A stretch of DNA of 64,000 nt from Cupriavidus oxalaticus (GTDB lineage: Bacteria; Pseudomonadota; Gammaproteobacteria; Burkholderiales; Burkholderiaceae): positions 1,898,501 to 1,962,500 of the forward strand of contig NZ_CP069811.1 in the NCBI RefSeq assembly GCF_016894385.1. Reading direction: 5' to 3'. Below are positions 51,951 through 61,377 of this stretch, piece after piece. Every line of letters starts with the position of its first letter. The first letter of the stretch is position 1. Below the pieces are notes generated by a model. That model searched no databases. It was not told the origin of the DNA and saw nothing but the letters and a program-made list of their open reading frames with translations. The position numbers and the translations under genes are program-made.

Positions 51951-52969
51951 AGTCCCGCCACCCTCACCACGTCGCCCCATGCCGCCAGGTCCGCGCTGAC
52001 GAGCCTTGCCAGGTCGGCCGCGCTGGTCGGCGTGGCCGGCTTCAGGTTCATCGCGGCGAAACGCTCGCGGTCTTCGGGCGATTGCAGGATGCGATTGACC
52101 TCGGCGTTGAGCCGCGCGACGATCGGCGCGGGCAAGCCTTTGGGCCCGAACAGCGCGACCCAGCTGGCCTGCTGGAACGGCACGCCCTGCTCGGTCATGG
52201 TCGGCACCTCGGGCGTCGGCAGCAGCCGCTCGGGGCCCGACACGGCGATGCCCCGGATGCGGCCGGCCTTCAGGTGCGGAATGGACGAGATGGAATCGGT
52301 GATGCCGATGGTCACGTGGCCGGCCGCCAGGTCGTTGCTGCACTGGGTCGCGGTCTTGTAGGGGATATGGCGCAGGTGGATGCCGGTCTTCGCCTTCAGG
52401 TACTCCATCGCCAGGTGGCCGCCCGAGCCCACGCCCCACGAGCAGTACGCCAGCTCGCTCTTGCTGGCCTTCACATAGGCCAGCAGTTCCTGCAGGTTGC
52501 GCACCGGCACGCTCGCGCCGACGGCGAGCAGGTTGCCGCCGGGCGCGCTGGGACGCGCGATCGGCGTGAAATCCCTGACCGGGTCATAGGGCAGCGACGG
52601 CGTGGTCCACGGATTCACCGTCAGCGTGGCGGAATAGGTGAACAGCAGCGTGTAGCCGTCGGGAATGGCGCGGGCCACGGTCTCGCTGGCGATGATGCCG
52701 TTGGCGCCGGGGCGGTTGTCGATCACGACCGGTTGCTTCAGCGCGGTGGTCAGGCGTTCGGCGACCAGCCGTGCGGTCTGGTCGGTCACGGTGCCGGCGC
52801 CCGAGGGCAGCACCATGCGGATCGGTCGGTTCGGGTAGGCGGCCTCGGCGTGCGCGCCGGTGGCGCCCGCCAGGGCCAGCGCCGCGGCGAGGGCCGAGCA
52901 GGCCCGGCGGGCGCCGCGGGCGCCGCGGGCGCCGCGGGCGCCGCGGGCGCCGGTTTGATGGCTGAACAT
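51938..52969 (-). CDS. Bug/TctC-type periplasmic binding protein with RGA-repeat signal peptide
   Basis: A 343-residue tripartite-tricarboxylate receptor. The mature part starts near AYPNRPIRMVLPSGAGTVTD and has the usual ENRPGANG-like DNRPGANGIIASETVARA and IPDGYTLLF, then LRHIPYKTATQCSNDLAAG. Uniquely the N-terminus is MFSHQTGARGARGARGARGARR, where a 9-bp unit repeats in the n-region of the signal. Bug proteins bind carboxylates for uptake or sensing, and no TctAB membrane genes are in the window. Confidence 0.9.
   Translation of the reverse strand: MFSHQTGARGARGARGARGARRACSALAAALALAGATGAHAEAAYPNRPIRMVLPSGAGTVTDQTARLVAERLTTALKQPVVIDNRPGANGIIASETVARAIPDGYTLLFTYSATLTVNPWTTPSLPYDPVRDFTPIARPSAPGGNLLAVGASVPVRNLQELLAYVKASKSELAYCSWGVGSGGHLAMEYLKAKTGIHLRHIPYKTATQCSNDLAAGHVTIGITDSISSIPHLKAGRIRGIAVSGPERLLPTPEVPTMTEQGVPFQQASWVALFGPKGLPAPIVARLNAEVNRILQSPEDRERFAAMNLKPATPTSAADLARLVSADLAAWGDVVRVAGLKAQ
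52909..52953. repeat. Five-fold GCGCCGCGG tandem repeat in a signal-peptide coding region
   Basis: The 9-bp unit GCGCCGCGG repeats about five times in frame and encodes (RGA)n at residues 8-20 of the Bug protein. Because the unit is a multiple of three, copy-number change would lengthen or shorten the basic n-region without a frameshift. Confidence 0.85.
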
Positions 52970-53062
52970 GCTGCTGTCTCCGTGCGGCGCATTGGCCGCG
53001 CTGTGCCGGTACGTTGCCGGCTTGTTGCGAAACGGGCGCTCGCCGGCGCCCTGGGCAAAGGG

Positions 53063-54217
53063 TCAGGCGGGATCGGCCTCCGCAAGCCGCTCGTAATGCC
53101 AGTCGGCATCGCCGAACAGGTTGGCCAGCGCTGCCAGCCGCTTGTAGCAGTGGCCGATCTCCATCTCGTCGGTCATGCCCACCGCGCCGTGCAGCTGCAC
53201 CGCATCCTCGCCGAGCGCCCGGCCCGCGACCGACACGAAGGCCTTGGCGAGCGAGACCGCGCGCCGGCGCGCCGGCGCATCGCCGTGCAGCGCCGCGGCG
53301 GCCGCCTCGGTGATGGCGCGCGCCTGCTCGACGCTGACATACAGGTCCACCAGCCGGTGGCGGATCACCTGGCTGGCGGACAGCGGGCGGCCGAACTGCT
53401 CGCGCGTCGTCACATAGTCCTGCGTCAGCTCGAAGGCGCGGGCCATGGTCCCGACCGCTTCGGCACAAGCCATCGCGATGGCATGGTCGATGGCGGCTTC
53501 GACCAGCGGCCAGGCACGGTCCACCGCGCCGATACGCGCGCTGTCCGGCACGCCGGCGCGGCGCAGCGTCACCGTCGCGGTCTGGCGGCCGTCGTAGGTC
53601 GGCAGCGCTTCGACCTGGATGCCGCGCATGGCGGCGGGCACGGCGAACAGCGTCAGGCCGTCGCGGTCGCGGCGCGCGCCGCCGGTGCGGGCCAGCACCA
53701 GCAACACATCGGCGCTGCCGCCGCCGAGGACCAGCGTCTTGTGGCCATCCAGCGTCCACTGGCCGGTGGCATCGCCGTGCTGCCGCGCCGTGGTGCCGAC
53801 GTCGAAGGCGTCATGGCGCCCTTGCGGCTCCCACGCGGCCAGTGCCAGCAGCGTGCGCCCTTGCGCCATCGCCGCGGCGGTGGCCACATGCGTCGGATCG
53901 CCGCACGCGGCCAGCAGCGGCGCGCACAGCGCAGTATTGGCCAGCCACGGTTCGGCGGGCTGCGCGCGGCCCAGTTCCTCGGCCAGCAAGGCCTGGTCGC
54001 CGGCATTGCCGAGGCCGCCGCACGCTTCGGGCAGGCCCAGCGCCAGCCAGCCGAATTCCGCGAAAGCCTGCCAGTGCCGGCGCGAGAAGCCGCCCGGTTC
54101 GGCCAGCGCCGCGCCACGCTGCGCAAAGCCGTAGTCACGCTCGACATAGCGCCGCACGCTTTCCTGCAGCATGCGGCGATCGTCCTGATCGTCCTGATCG
54201 CCCTGAAGGTTGCTCAT
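53063..54217 (-). CDS. Acyl-CoA dehydrogenase (divergent subunit)
   Basis: A 384-residue FAD acyl-CoA dehydrogenase-like protein. It has SRRHWQAFAEFGWLALGLPEACGGLGNAG at the N-terminus and a C-terminal helical domain with DYVTTREQFGRPLSASQVIRHRLVD and AVQLHGAVGMTDEMEIGHCYKR. The usual catalytic glutamate segment (YxGxxEI) is not present, as in the alpha-type partners of heteromeric ACADs. The N-terminus carries a DQDDQDD repeat. ATG 54217 is used. It is paired with the next gene, suggesting an alpha2-beta2 enzyme such as those for steroid side chains. Confidence 0.85.
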   Translation of the reverse strand: MSNLQGDQDDQDDRRMLQESVRRYVERDYGFAQRGAALAEPGGFSRRHWQAFAEFGWLALGLPEACGGLGNAGDQALLAEELGRAQPAEPWLANTALCAPLLAACGDPTHVATAAAMAQGRTLLALAAWEPQGRHDAFDVGTTARQHGDATGQWTLDGHKTLVLGGGSADVLLVLARTGGARRDRDGLTLFAVPAAMRGIQVEALPTYDGRQTATVTLRRAGVPDSARIGAVDRAWPLVEAAIDHAIAMACAEAVGTMARAFELTQDYVTTREQFGRPLSASQVIRHRLVDLYVSVEQARAITEAAAAALHGDAPARRRAVSLAKAFVSVAGRALGEDAVQLHGAVGMTDEMEIGHCYKRLAALANLFGDADWHYERLAEADPA

Positions 54218-54248
54218 GGGGTTGATTCCTGTTGCAGCGGTGCGCGGG

Positions 54249-55472
<1,224 letters not shown>

Positions 55473-55485
55473 GCGGGGTCTCGCT

Positions 55486-56166
55486 TCAGTGATGGAGTGC
55501 GCGGCGGGTGCTGGCCGCGCGCATGCCGCTCTTGATCGCGGCGACGCCGTCGGCCGGGAAACCGGCAATGGTCGCGGCCAGCTCGCGCGCGCGGTCGAGC
55601 ACCCGCGCGTCGCCGGTGACTTCGGTGGCGATGCCCAGCCGCAGAAGATCGGCGGCGGGCACCCGGTCGCCCAGCAGGCACAGCCGCGCCGCCACCGCTT
55701 CGGAGTGCCGCAGCGCGAGCCACGCCGCATTGCGCGGCGCGGCCATGCCGAGGCGGATTTCGCCGATCTGCAGGAAGGCGCCGGTGCCGCAGACGAGCAG
55801 GTCGCCGGCCAGCGCCAGCGCCGCGCCACCGTTGACCGCATGGCGCTCCAGCGCCACGATCCAGGCCTTGCGGCTGTCCCGCAGCGACAGGTGTACCCGC
55901 TCCCACACTCGCGCAAACCCGGCCATGCCTTCGGGTTCCGCCTGCAGGGCCTTCAGGTCGAGGCCGGAACAGAAGGCGCCATCGGCGCCGCGCAGCAGCA
56001 CGGCGCGCGTTGCGGTGTCGGCGTTGATGGTGTCGATGGCATCGGCCAGCGCGCGCGCCAGCGCACCATCGATGGCGTTGCGCTGCGCGGGCCGGTTCAG
56101 CACCAGCTCGGTCCAGCCGGCGTGGCGCACCAGCAGCACTGGCACCGTGGACAGGGCTTCGCTCAT
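55486..56166 (-). CDS. Enoyl-CoA hydratase/isomerase family protein, short
   Basis: A 226-residue crotonase, shorter than the usual 255-265. The oxyanion-hole segments FCSGLDLKAL (about 65-74) and RHAVNGGAALALAGDLLVC (about 106-124) are present. The region with the first catalytic glutamate reads LQIGEIRLGMAAPRNAAWL, while the second glutamate position is not conserved. The C-terminal helix bundle is truncated. Its start overlaps the CoA-transferase stop (ATGA). Catalysis may be restricted to isomerisation. Confidence 0.85.
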   Translation of the reverse strand: MSEALSTVPVLLVRHAGWTELVLNRPAQRNAIDGALARALADAIDTINADTATRAVLLRGADGAFCSGLDLKALQAEPEGMAGFARVWERVHLSLRDSRKAWIVALERHAVNGGAALALAGDLLVCGTGAFLQIGEIRLGMAAPRNAAWLALRHSEAVAARLCLLGDRVPAADLLRLGIATEVTGDARVLDRARELAATIAGFPADGVAAIKSGMRAASTRRALHH

Positions 56167-57380
56167 GCCGCCTCCCGCTGTTCGCAGCCGATGGCACCGG
56201 CGCAGGCCAGCTCGCCGATTTGTGCAGCGTCGTAGCCGAGCTCGGCCAGCACCTCGGCAGTGTGCTGGCCGAGGCGCGGCACCGCAGCCATGACGTCAGC
56301 GTTCATGCTCGCCAGCGTGAACGGCAGTCCCGGCAGTTCCAGCTGGCCGCCCTCGCCGTTGCCGACCGTGCGCAGGATGCCGCTGGCACGCACGTCGTCG
56401 CTGGCGCCCACCTGGTGGTAGTCGCGCACCACGCCGACCACGACGTGATGGTGCTCCAGCAACGCCCGCGCGGCATCGCCACCGAGGTGGCGCAGCGCCT
56501 CGTGCAGGATCGCCAGCAGCGCGGGACGGTTCTGCACGCGCAACGCATTGCTGGCAAAACGCGGGTCATGCGCCAGCGCGGGCTGGCCGATGGCCTGGCA
56601 CAGGCGGACAAAATGCTCGTCCAGGTAAGCCGACAGCACCACGTGGCCGTCAGCCACCGCGATCACGTCGGCCGCGGGCGCGGCCCTGGGCTGGCTGTTG
56701 CCGCTGCGCACCGGCAGCGCGCCCGAACACTGGTACTCCGCCCACAACTGCGCCTGCAGCTGCACGCCGACCTGCAGCAGCGAGGTCTCGATGGTCTCGC
56801 CCATGCCGGTGCGCAGGCGGCGCAACAGCGCGGCAAGGATGGCGTTGGCAGCGGCCAGCGCGGTGGCCGCGTCGATCAGCGCGAAGCCCGCCTTCAGCGG
56901 CTGGCCGCCGGCCTCGCCGGTGACGGACATCATGCCGCTTTCCGCCTGCGCGGCGATGTCCAGCCCGGGGCGCGAGCGCGACGGTCCGCGCGTGCCGAAG
57001 CCGCTGATCGCGGCATAGACCAGTTCCGGCTTCGCTGCGCGCAGGGTGTCGGCGTCGAGGCCCAGCGCTTCCATCACCCCATGGCGCGTGTTGTGCAGCA
57101 CCACGTCGCTGGCCAGCGCCAGCCGGCGCGCCGCCTCCGTGCCGCCGCTGCTGCGCAGGTCCAGTGCAATGCCGCGCTTGCCGCGGTTGTACGCGAGGAA
57201 CATCGGGCTCTGCGGGCTGGTGCCGTCGAAGCGCCGCGCGCTGTCGCCGCGCAGCGCCTCCACCTTGATGACGTCGGCGCCCAGGTCGGCCAGCATCATG
57301 GCCGCGCCCGGCGCCGCGATGAACTGCCCGAACTCCGCTACCCGTATGCCTGCCAGGGGCAGGTCTTGCCGGCTTGCCAT
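56163..57380 (-). CDS. CaiB/BaiF-family CoA-transferase
   Basis: A 405-residue class III CoA-transferase. It starts [35 protein letters not shown] and has the NRGKRGIALDLRS motif. The catalytic aspartate is in FALIDAATALAAANAIL. ATG 57380 has GGGAG upstream, with GTG 57389 possible. As first gene of the operon it probably activates the substrate using a CoA donor such as succinyl-CoA. It is unlike the Frc pair in the 3-12 kb region, and lacks the glycine loop. Confidence 0.9.
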   Translation of the reverse strand: MASRQDLPLAGIRVAEFGQFIAAPGAAMMLADLGADVIKVEALRGDSARRFDGTSPQSPMFLAYNRGKRGIALDLRSSGGTEAARRLALASDVVLHNTRHGVMEALGLDADTLRAAKPELVYAAISGFGTRGPSRSRPGLDIAAQAESGMMSVTGEAGGQPLKAGFALIDAATALAAANAILAALLRRLRTGMGETIETSLLQVGVQLQAQLWAEYQCSGALPVRSGNSQPRAAPAADVIAVADGHVVLSAYLDEHFVRLCQAIGQPALAHDPRFASNALRVQNRPALLAILHEALRHLGGDAARALLEHHHVVVGVVRDYHQVGASDDVRASGILRTVGNGEGGQLELPGLPFTLASMNADVMAAVPRLGQHTAEVLAELGYDAAQIGELACAGAIGCEQREAA

Positions 57381-57731
57381 GCGATCCACTCCCGTTGCGT
57401 TGATGCGGAGGAATCATGCGGCAGCGGCACCATTTGCGGCAGATGCCAGGATCGCAGGGGCGTAAACCCACGGTTAGCACCGCGGGTCATCCCATGCTTC
57501 ACCGCCGCCCTAGCGTGCCGCGCGACAACCGGGAACTGCCGCGCAACGCCGGCTGCTAACCACCGGTTCACACCGCGTCAGCGTGGCCGGCTCCCGCACC
57601 GCATCGGCGCTGGCCCGGCGGGCAAAACGCGTGAGCTTGCGGGGAGTTTCCCCAATCCCCATGCGCCAGCTGCTTGCGCGACATTGCCGTCAGCGCAAGC
57701 CGCATCCATTCATTCGCTCAGGGAGTCACGC
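57381..57731. other. Divergent intergenic region of the acyl-CoA cluster
   Basis: 351 bp between the CoA-transferase and MBL starts. GGTTAGCA (57472-57479) and TGCTAACC (57554-57561) form a widely spaced 8-bp inverted repeat that could be a regulator site. No gene, REP element or terminator is visible. Confidence 0.5.
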
Positions 57732-58985
57732 ATGCAGGATTTCGAGGACAGGCCCGTCGCGCTGGTGACGGGCGCCGGGATCGAACCGATCGACGACGGC
57801 GTCTGGCTGTTGCACGGGCAGGGACAGAGCTTCGTCGCCGACGTCGGCGGCGGATTGCTGGTGGTCGACAGCGGCCCGGGCGGCCGCATCACCGCAGGCA
57901 TGATCGAGGCGCTGCGCACGCAGACCAGCCTGCCGGTGCTGGCGATCTGCTACAGCCACGGCCATATGGGCTACAACGCCGGCTTGCAGCAATGGCTCGA
58001 CCATGCCGCCGCGCGCGGCGAGCCGGCACCGCGCGTGCTGGCCCACGTCAACGTGCTGGCGCGCCAGGCGCGCTATCGCGAGACCGCGCGCATGCAGGAG
58101 CGGATGGCGGAGATCCAGTTCCGCCGCCCGGCCGGCGCGCTGGCGGGCAAGCTCGGCCACACCACGCCGGCCGAGACCTTCGCGGATGGCCTGACGCTGG
58201 GCCACGGCGAGCGCCGCGCCGAACTGCTGTGGGCGCCCTCGGAGACCGACGATGCCATCGCGGTCTGGCTGCCGGGACGGCGCGTGCTGTATGGCGGCCC
58301 GGCCGTGATCGATTCCATCCCCAATGTCGGCACGCCGTTCCGCACGCTGCGCGATACCGTGCGCTGGGCGCAGACGCTGGAGCGCATGGCCGCGCTGCAG
58401 CCGCGCACCGTGGTGCGCGAGTTCGGGCCCTCGCTACATGGCCAGGCGGAGTGCGAACGCGTGCTGGGCCAGACCGCCAGCGCCCTGCGCTGGCTGCGCG
58501 CCGAGGTAGTGCGGCTGATGAACGCCGGCTGCAACGAGCGCCAGATGCTGGCCGCGCTGAAACCACCGGCGGAGCTGTTCGAGCAGCCGTGGATGCGGCC
58601 GACGTACGGCGATCCCAGCTATATCGCGCGCGATATCTACCGTTCGGAAAACGGCTGGTGGGACCGCAACGCGACCACGCTGCACCCGGCCGCGCCGCAG
58701 GATGCCGCCGCGGAGATCGCCGCGGCGGTGGTCGACCACGGCGCGCTGATCCGCCATGCGCAAGCCCTGGCCGAACGCGGCGACACGCAGCTGGCGCTGC
58801 ATGTGATCGACGTGCTGGCGCTGGCGCCGGGCGATGCGCCCGCGCTGGCCGAGGCGCGCCGGCTCAAGGCCGGGTGGCTGCGCCAGCGCGCCGGACAGGT
58901 CCGGAGCTATGTGTCGCGCAGCCTGTACGGCGCCGCCGCCGACATGCTGGAACATGGCGCCACCGATACCTTCGGCATCCACTGA
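57732..58985 (+). CDS. Metallo-beta-lactamase-fold / alkyl-sulfatase-like protein with altered metal motif
   Basis: A 417-residue protein with an MBL-fold N-terminus (VWLLHGQGQSFVADVGGGLLVVDSGPGG). A C-terminal alkyl-sulfatase-type dimerisation region has MRPTYGDPSYIARDIYRSENGWWDRNATTLHP and repeated helices. The usual HxHxDH metal motif reads SHGHMGYNAG: the Asp and third His are replaced by Gly and Tyr. GGGAG lies before ATG 57732. It is the only plus-strand gene among the neighbours, divergent from the CaiB operon. It could be a hydrolase using an altered site or a non-catalytic homologue. Confidence 0.85.
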   Translation: MQDFEDRPVALVTGAGIEPIDDGVWLLHGQGQSFVADVGGGLLVVDSGPGGRITAGMIEALRTQTSLPVLAICYSHGHMGYNAGLQQWLDHAAARGEPAPRVLAHVNVLARQARYRETARMQERMAEIQFRRPAGALAGKLGHTTPAETFADGLTLGHGERRAELLWAPSETDDAIAVWLPGRRVLYGGPAVIDSIPNVGTPFRTLRDTVRWAQTLERMAALQPRTVVREFGPSLHGQAECERVLGQTASALRWLRAEVVRLMNAGCNERQMLAALKPPAELFEQPWMRPTYGDPSYIARDIYRSENGWWDRNATTLHPAAPQDAAAEIAAAVVDHGALIRHAQALAERGDTQLALHVIDVLALAPGDAPALAEARRLKAGWLRQRAGQVRSYVSRSLYGAAADMLEHGATDTFGIH

Positions 58986-59022
58986 ACGCCTGCATGAGCG
59001 CTTGCATGTGGCGTGCGTGCCG

Positions 59023-60030
59023 CTACTCCAGCACCACGCCACTGGCCTTGATCACCGCCGCCCACTTGCGCACCTCCGCATCGATGAAGCGCGCAAAGCC
59101 GGCACTGTCGCCCGGCTCGGGCTGCAATCCCAGCGCCGCCAGCCTGCTGCGCATATCCGCGTCGGACAGCACCGCGCTGGCATCCTGGCTGAGCTGGCGC
59201 ACGATCGCCGCGGGCGTCCCGGCCGGCGCCATCAGGCCGAACCAGCCGTAGCCGGTCACGCCGGGATAGCCCTGCTCGACCAAGGTGGGCGCATCGGGAT
59301 AGACCGGCGTGCGCTGCTCCGACGCGACCGCCAGCACCCGCAGCTTGCCCGCCTTGATAAACGGCAGCGCCGTCGTGATGGCGGTCAGCGTGGCATCCAC
59401 CCGGCCGGCCAGCAGCTCGGTGTAGGCCGTGGCGTCGCCGCGGTAGTGCACGTTCAGCACCTTGAACTTCGCCTGGGCGCCGAACAGTTCCGCCGTCAGG
59501 TGCGGCCCGGACCCGGCACCGGGCGAGGCAAAGGTGACGCCGTCCGCTTTCGCGCGCGCCAGCTTCACGAAATCCGCGACCGAACGTGCCGGCGAATCCG
59601 CCTTGACGATCAGGAACACCGGCCCGAGCACGCGCGGCCCCACCGCGACGAAATCCTTGTGGATGTCGTATTGCTGCGGCAGCCCGGCCGCCGCATTGAT
59701 GGCAAACGGCGCGGCGGCCCACAGCAGCGTGTAGCCGTCGGGCGCGGCGCGCGCCAGCGTTTCGTTGGCCACCCGGGTGCCGGCGCCGGGCTTGTTCTCG
59801 ACCACGAACTGCTGGCCGTACTTGCGGCTCAGCGCCTCGGCCAGCAGCCGCGCCGAGGTGTCGTTGGACCCGCCCGGGCCATACGGGGAGATCAGCCGCA
59901 CCGTGCGCGCCGGATACGCCTGCGCCAGCGCGGCCAGCGGCGCCAGCGCGGGCGCCGCGCCCAGCAGCATCACGTCACGCATGCGGGCCAGCACGTCCCT
60001 GCGCGATATCTTGTCAGCAGCCATCGTCAT
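59023..60030 (-). CDS. Bug/TctC-type periplasmic binding protein
   Basis: A 335-residue receptor with a twin-arginine-like signal (KISRRDVLARMRDVMLLGAAPALAPLAALAQA). The mature part has YPARTVRLISPYGPGGSNDTSARLLAEAL, the ENKPGAGT loop, APDGYTLLW and FVVENKPG. ATG 60030 overlaps the DUF1254 stop (ATGA). An in-frame ATG lies six bases further. It is the last gene of the Bug-DUF1254-DUF1254 run. Confidence 0.9.
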   Translation of the reverse strand: MTMAADKISRRDVLARMRDVMLLGAAPALAPLAALAQAYPARTVRLISPYGPGGSNDTSARLLAEALSRKYGQQFVVENKPGAGTRVANETLARAAPDGYTLLWAAAPFAINAAAGLPQQYDIHKDFVAVGPRVLGPVFLIVKADSPARSVADFVKLARAKADGVTFASPGAGSGPHLTAELFGAQAKFKVLNVHYRGDATAYTELLAGRVDATLTAITTALPFIKAGKLRVLAVASEQRTPVYPDAPTLVEQGYPGVTGYGWFGLMAPAGTPAAIVRQLSQDASAVLSDADMRSRLAALGLQPEPGDSAGFARFIDAEVRKWAAVIKASGVVLE

Positions 60031-61364
60031 GCCTCCGCGGCCTGGATGCTCGGGTAAGAAAAGGTCTTGCCAAGGTGCGCCGCGCCCGGCACGTAGAGCC
60101 GCAGCGCCACGTAGAAGGGCCCTGCCGGCGCCGGCAGCCAGTTGCCATGGCGTGCCGCGTCGCGTGGGGCCGCGGCGCCCAGGTGCAGGCGCAGGCTGCC
60201 GTCCGGCTCGTAGCGCAGGCTTGGCGAGCGGTCGCCCAGCGAATAGCGGCCAATCGGGTTCTCCACCAGCATGCAGTCGCCCTTGTCGTACATGGTCAGC
60301 GACCAGAACGCGCCCACCTGCGGCAGCTTGCCGGCGGGGAACAGCAGTTCGTGCGGTGCGTTGCCATCGAGCGGGCGGCCGTGCGCATCGCAATCGGCGA
60401 TGATGTACATGGCCTCTTCCATGCCGAGCGCGCCGATGTAGTTGCGCGCCACCTGCGCGCGCTCGGCATAGCGCGTGCCGAACGACGCGCCGATCTCGAC
60501 CGGCAAACTCCAGCCTCCACCCAGTGCGGAAGGCATCGGCCGGGCCAGTTCGGCCAGGACCTGCTCCATGGCAGCGGCCAGCAGCGCCACCTGCGTTTCC
60601 TTCAGCGGCACGCCCTCGCTCGCGGCGCCGAGGCCGAGCGCGGCGAAGGCCCGCACAGTCGCCGCCTCGTCCGCGGGCGGCGGGTTCTCGCGCAGCGCGC
60701 GGTTCACCACTTCGGCGTAGCGCCGCACCTGCTGCGGCGACGCGCCGAGGTGTTCGTTGGGCTGCATGCCGACATCGTACGCGCGCACCGGGTCGCTGCC
60801 GTCCGGCAGCGTCAGCCGGAGGCGGTCCTGCAGCGCATGCACCGCGGGCAGGTCGTCCGGCCCGTCCACCAGCAGCCGGCCCAGCAGCCACACCGCATCG
60901 GTCGGACAGGCGATGGCGGTGGCGCCGGCCGGCGCTTCGCCCTGCCAGCCGGGGCCGTGCAGCAGGAAGCGCCCGGCCTGCGTGCCGCTGGTGCGGCTGC
61001 CGATGTAGCCAAACGGGTTAGTGTAGAAATCGAGCAGCCCGAGCACGTAGTAGCGGCCGGCGCTGTCCGGCACCTCCAGCAGCAGCGGTCCCTGCGACAG
61101 GTCCAGCCAGGCATTGCTGTAGAGCGTGTCGTTGTTGGGCGTGACCACCTGCCGGTGCTGCGGGCCGAGCAGCTGGCGCGTGTGGAAGAACTGGTTGACC
61201 CAGCGCAGCGTGCCGTCCGGCCGCGCGTCGGCAAACGCGCCTTCGCGCCGGCGGCGCGGGCAGGTGGCGGCGCGCATGCGCGCCATTTCGTAGAGCGGCA
61301 GCGTGTACAGCACGGCCTCGCGGGCCAGCGCGGCCGTGTGGGAATGTTCGGGGGATGACGTCAT
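60027..61364 (-). CDS. DUF1254/DUF1214-domain protein (1)
   Basis: A 445-residue protein of the DUF1254-DUF1214 architecture. It has an N-terminal domain with VTPNNDTLYSNAWLDLSQGPLLLEVPDSAGRYYVLGLLDFYTNPF and a C-terminal domain with GAFWSLTMYDKGDCMLVENPIGRYSLGDR and NWLPAPAGPFYVALRLYVP. The fold resembles beta-jelly-roll proteins, and no signal peptide is present. GAGGAG precedes ATG 61364. The gene follows its paralogue by 13 bp. Function is unknown; it is found near catabolic genes. Confidence 0.85.
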   Translation of the reverse strand: MTSSPEHSHTAALAREAVLYTLPLYEMARMRAATCPRRRREGAFADARPDGTLRWVNQFFHTRQLLGPQHRQVVTPNNDTLYSNAWLDLSQGPLLLEVPDSAGRYYVLGLLDFYTNPFGYIGSRTSGTQAGRFLLHGPGWQGEAPAGATAIACPTDAVWLLGRLLVDGPDDLPAVHALQDRLRLTLPDGSDPVRAYDVGMQPNEHLGASPQQVRRYAEVVNRALRENPPPADEAATVRAFAALGLGAASEGVPLKETQVALLAAAMEQVLAELARPMPSALGGGWSLPVEIGASFGTRYAERAQVARNYIGALGMEEAMYIIADCDAHGRPLDGNAPHELLFPAGKLPQVGAFWSLTMYDKGDCMLVENPIGRYSLGDRSPSLRYEPDGSLRLHLGAAAPRDAARHGNWLPAPAGPFYVALRLYVPGAAHLGKTFSYPSIQAAEA

Positions 61365-61377
61365 GGCATCTCGCTCC

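Noticed and set aside
56220..57731. Upstream extension of the MBL gene frame
   Set aside because: The open frame continues far upstream, but the domain begins at 57732 with a good ribosome-binding site. The rest is antisense to the CoA-transferase.
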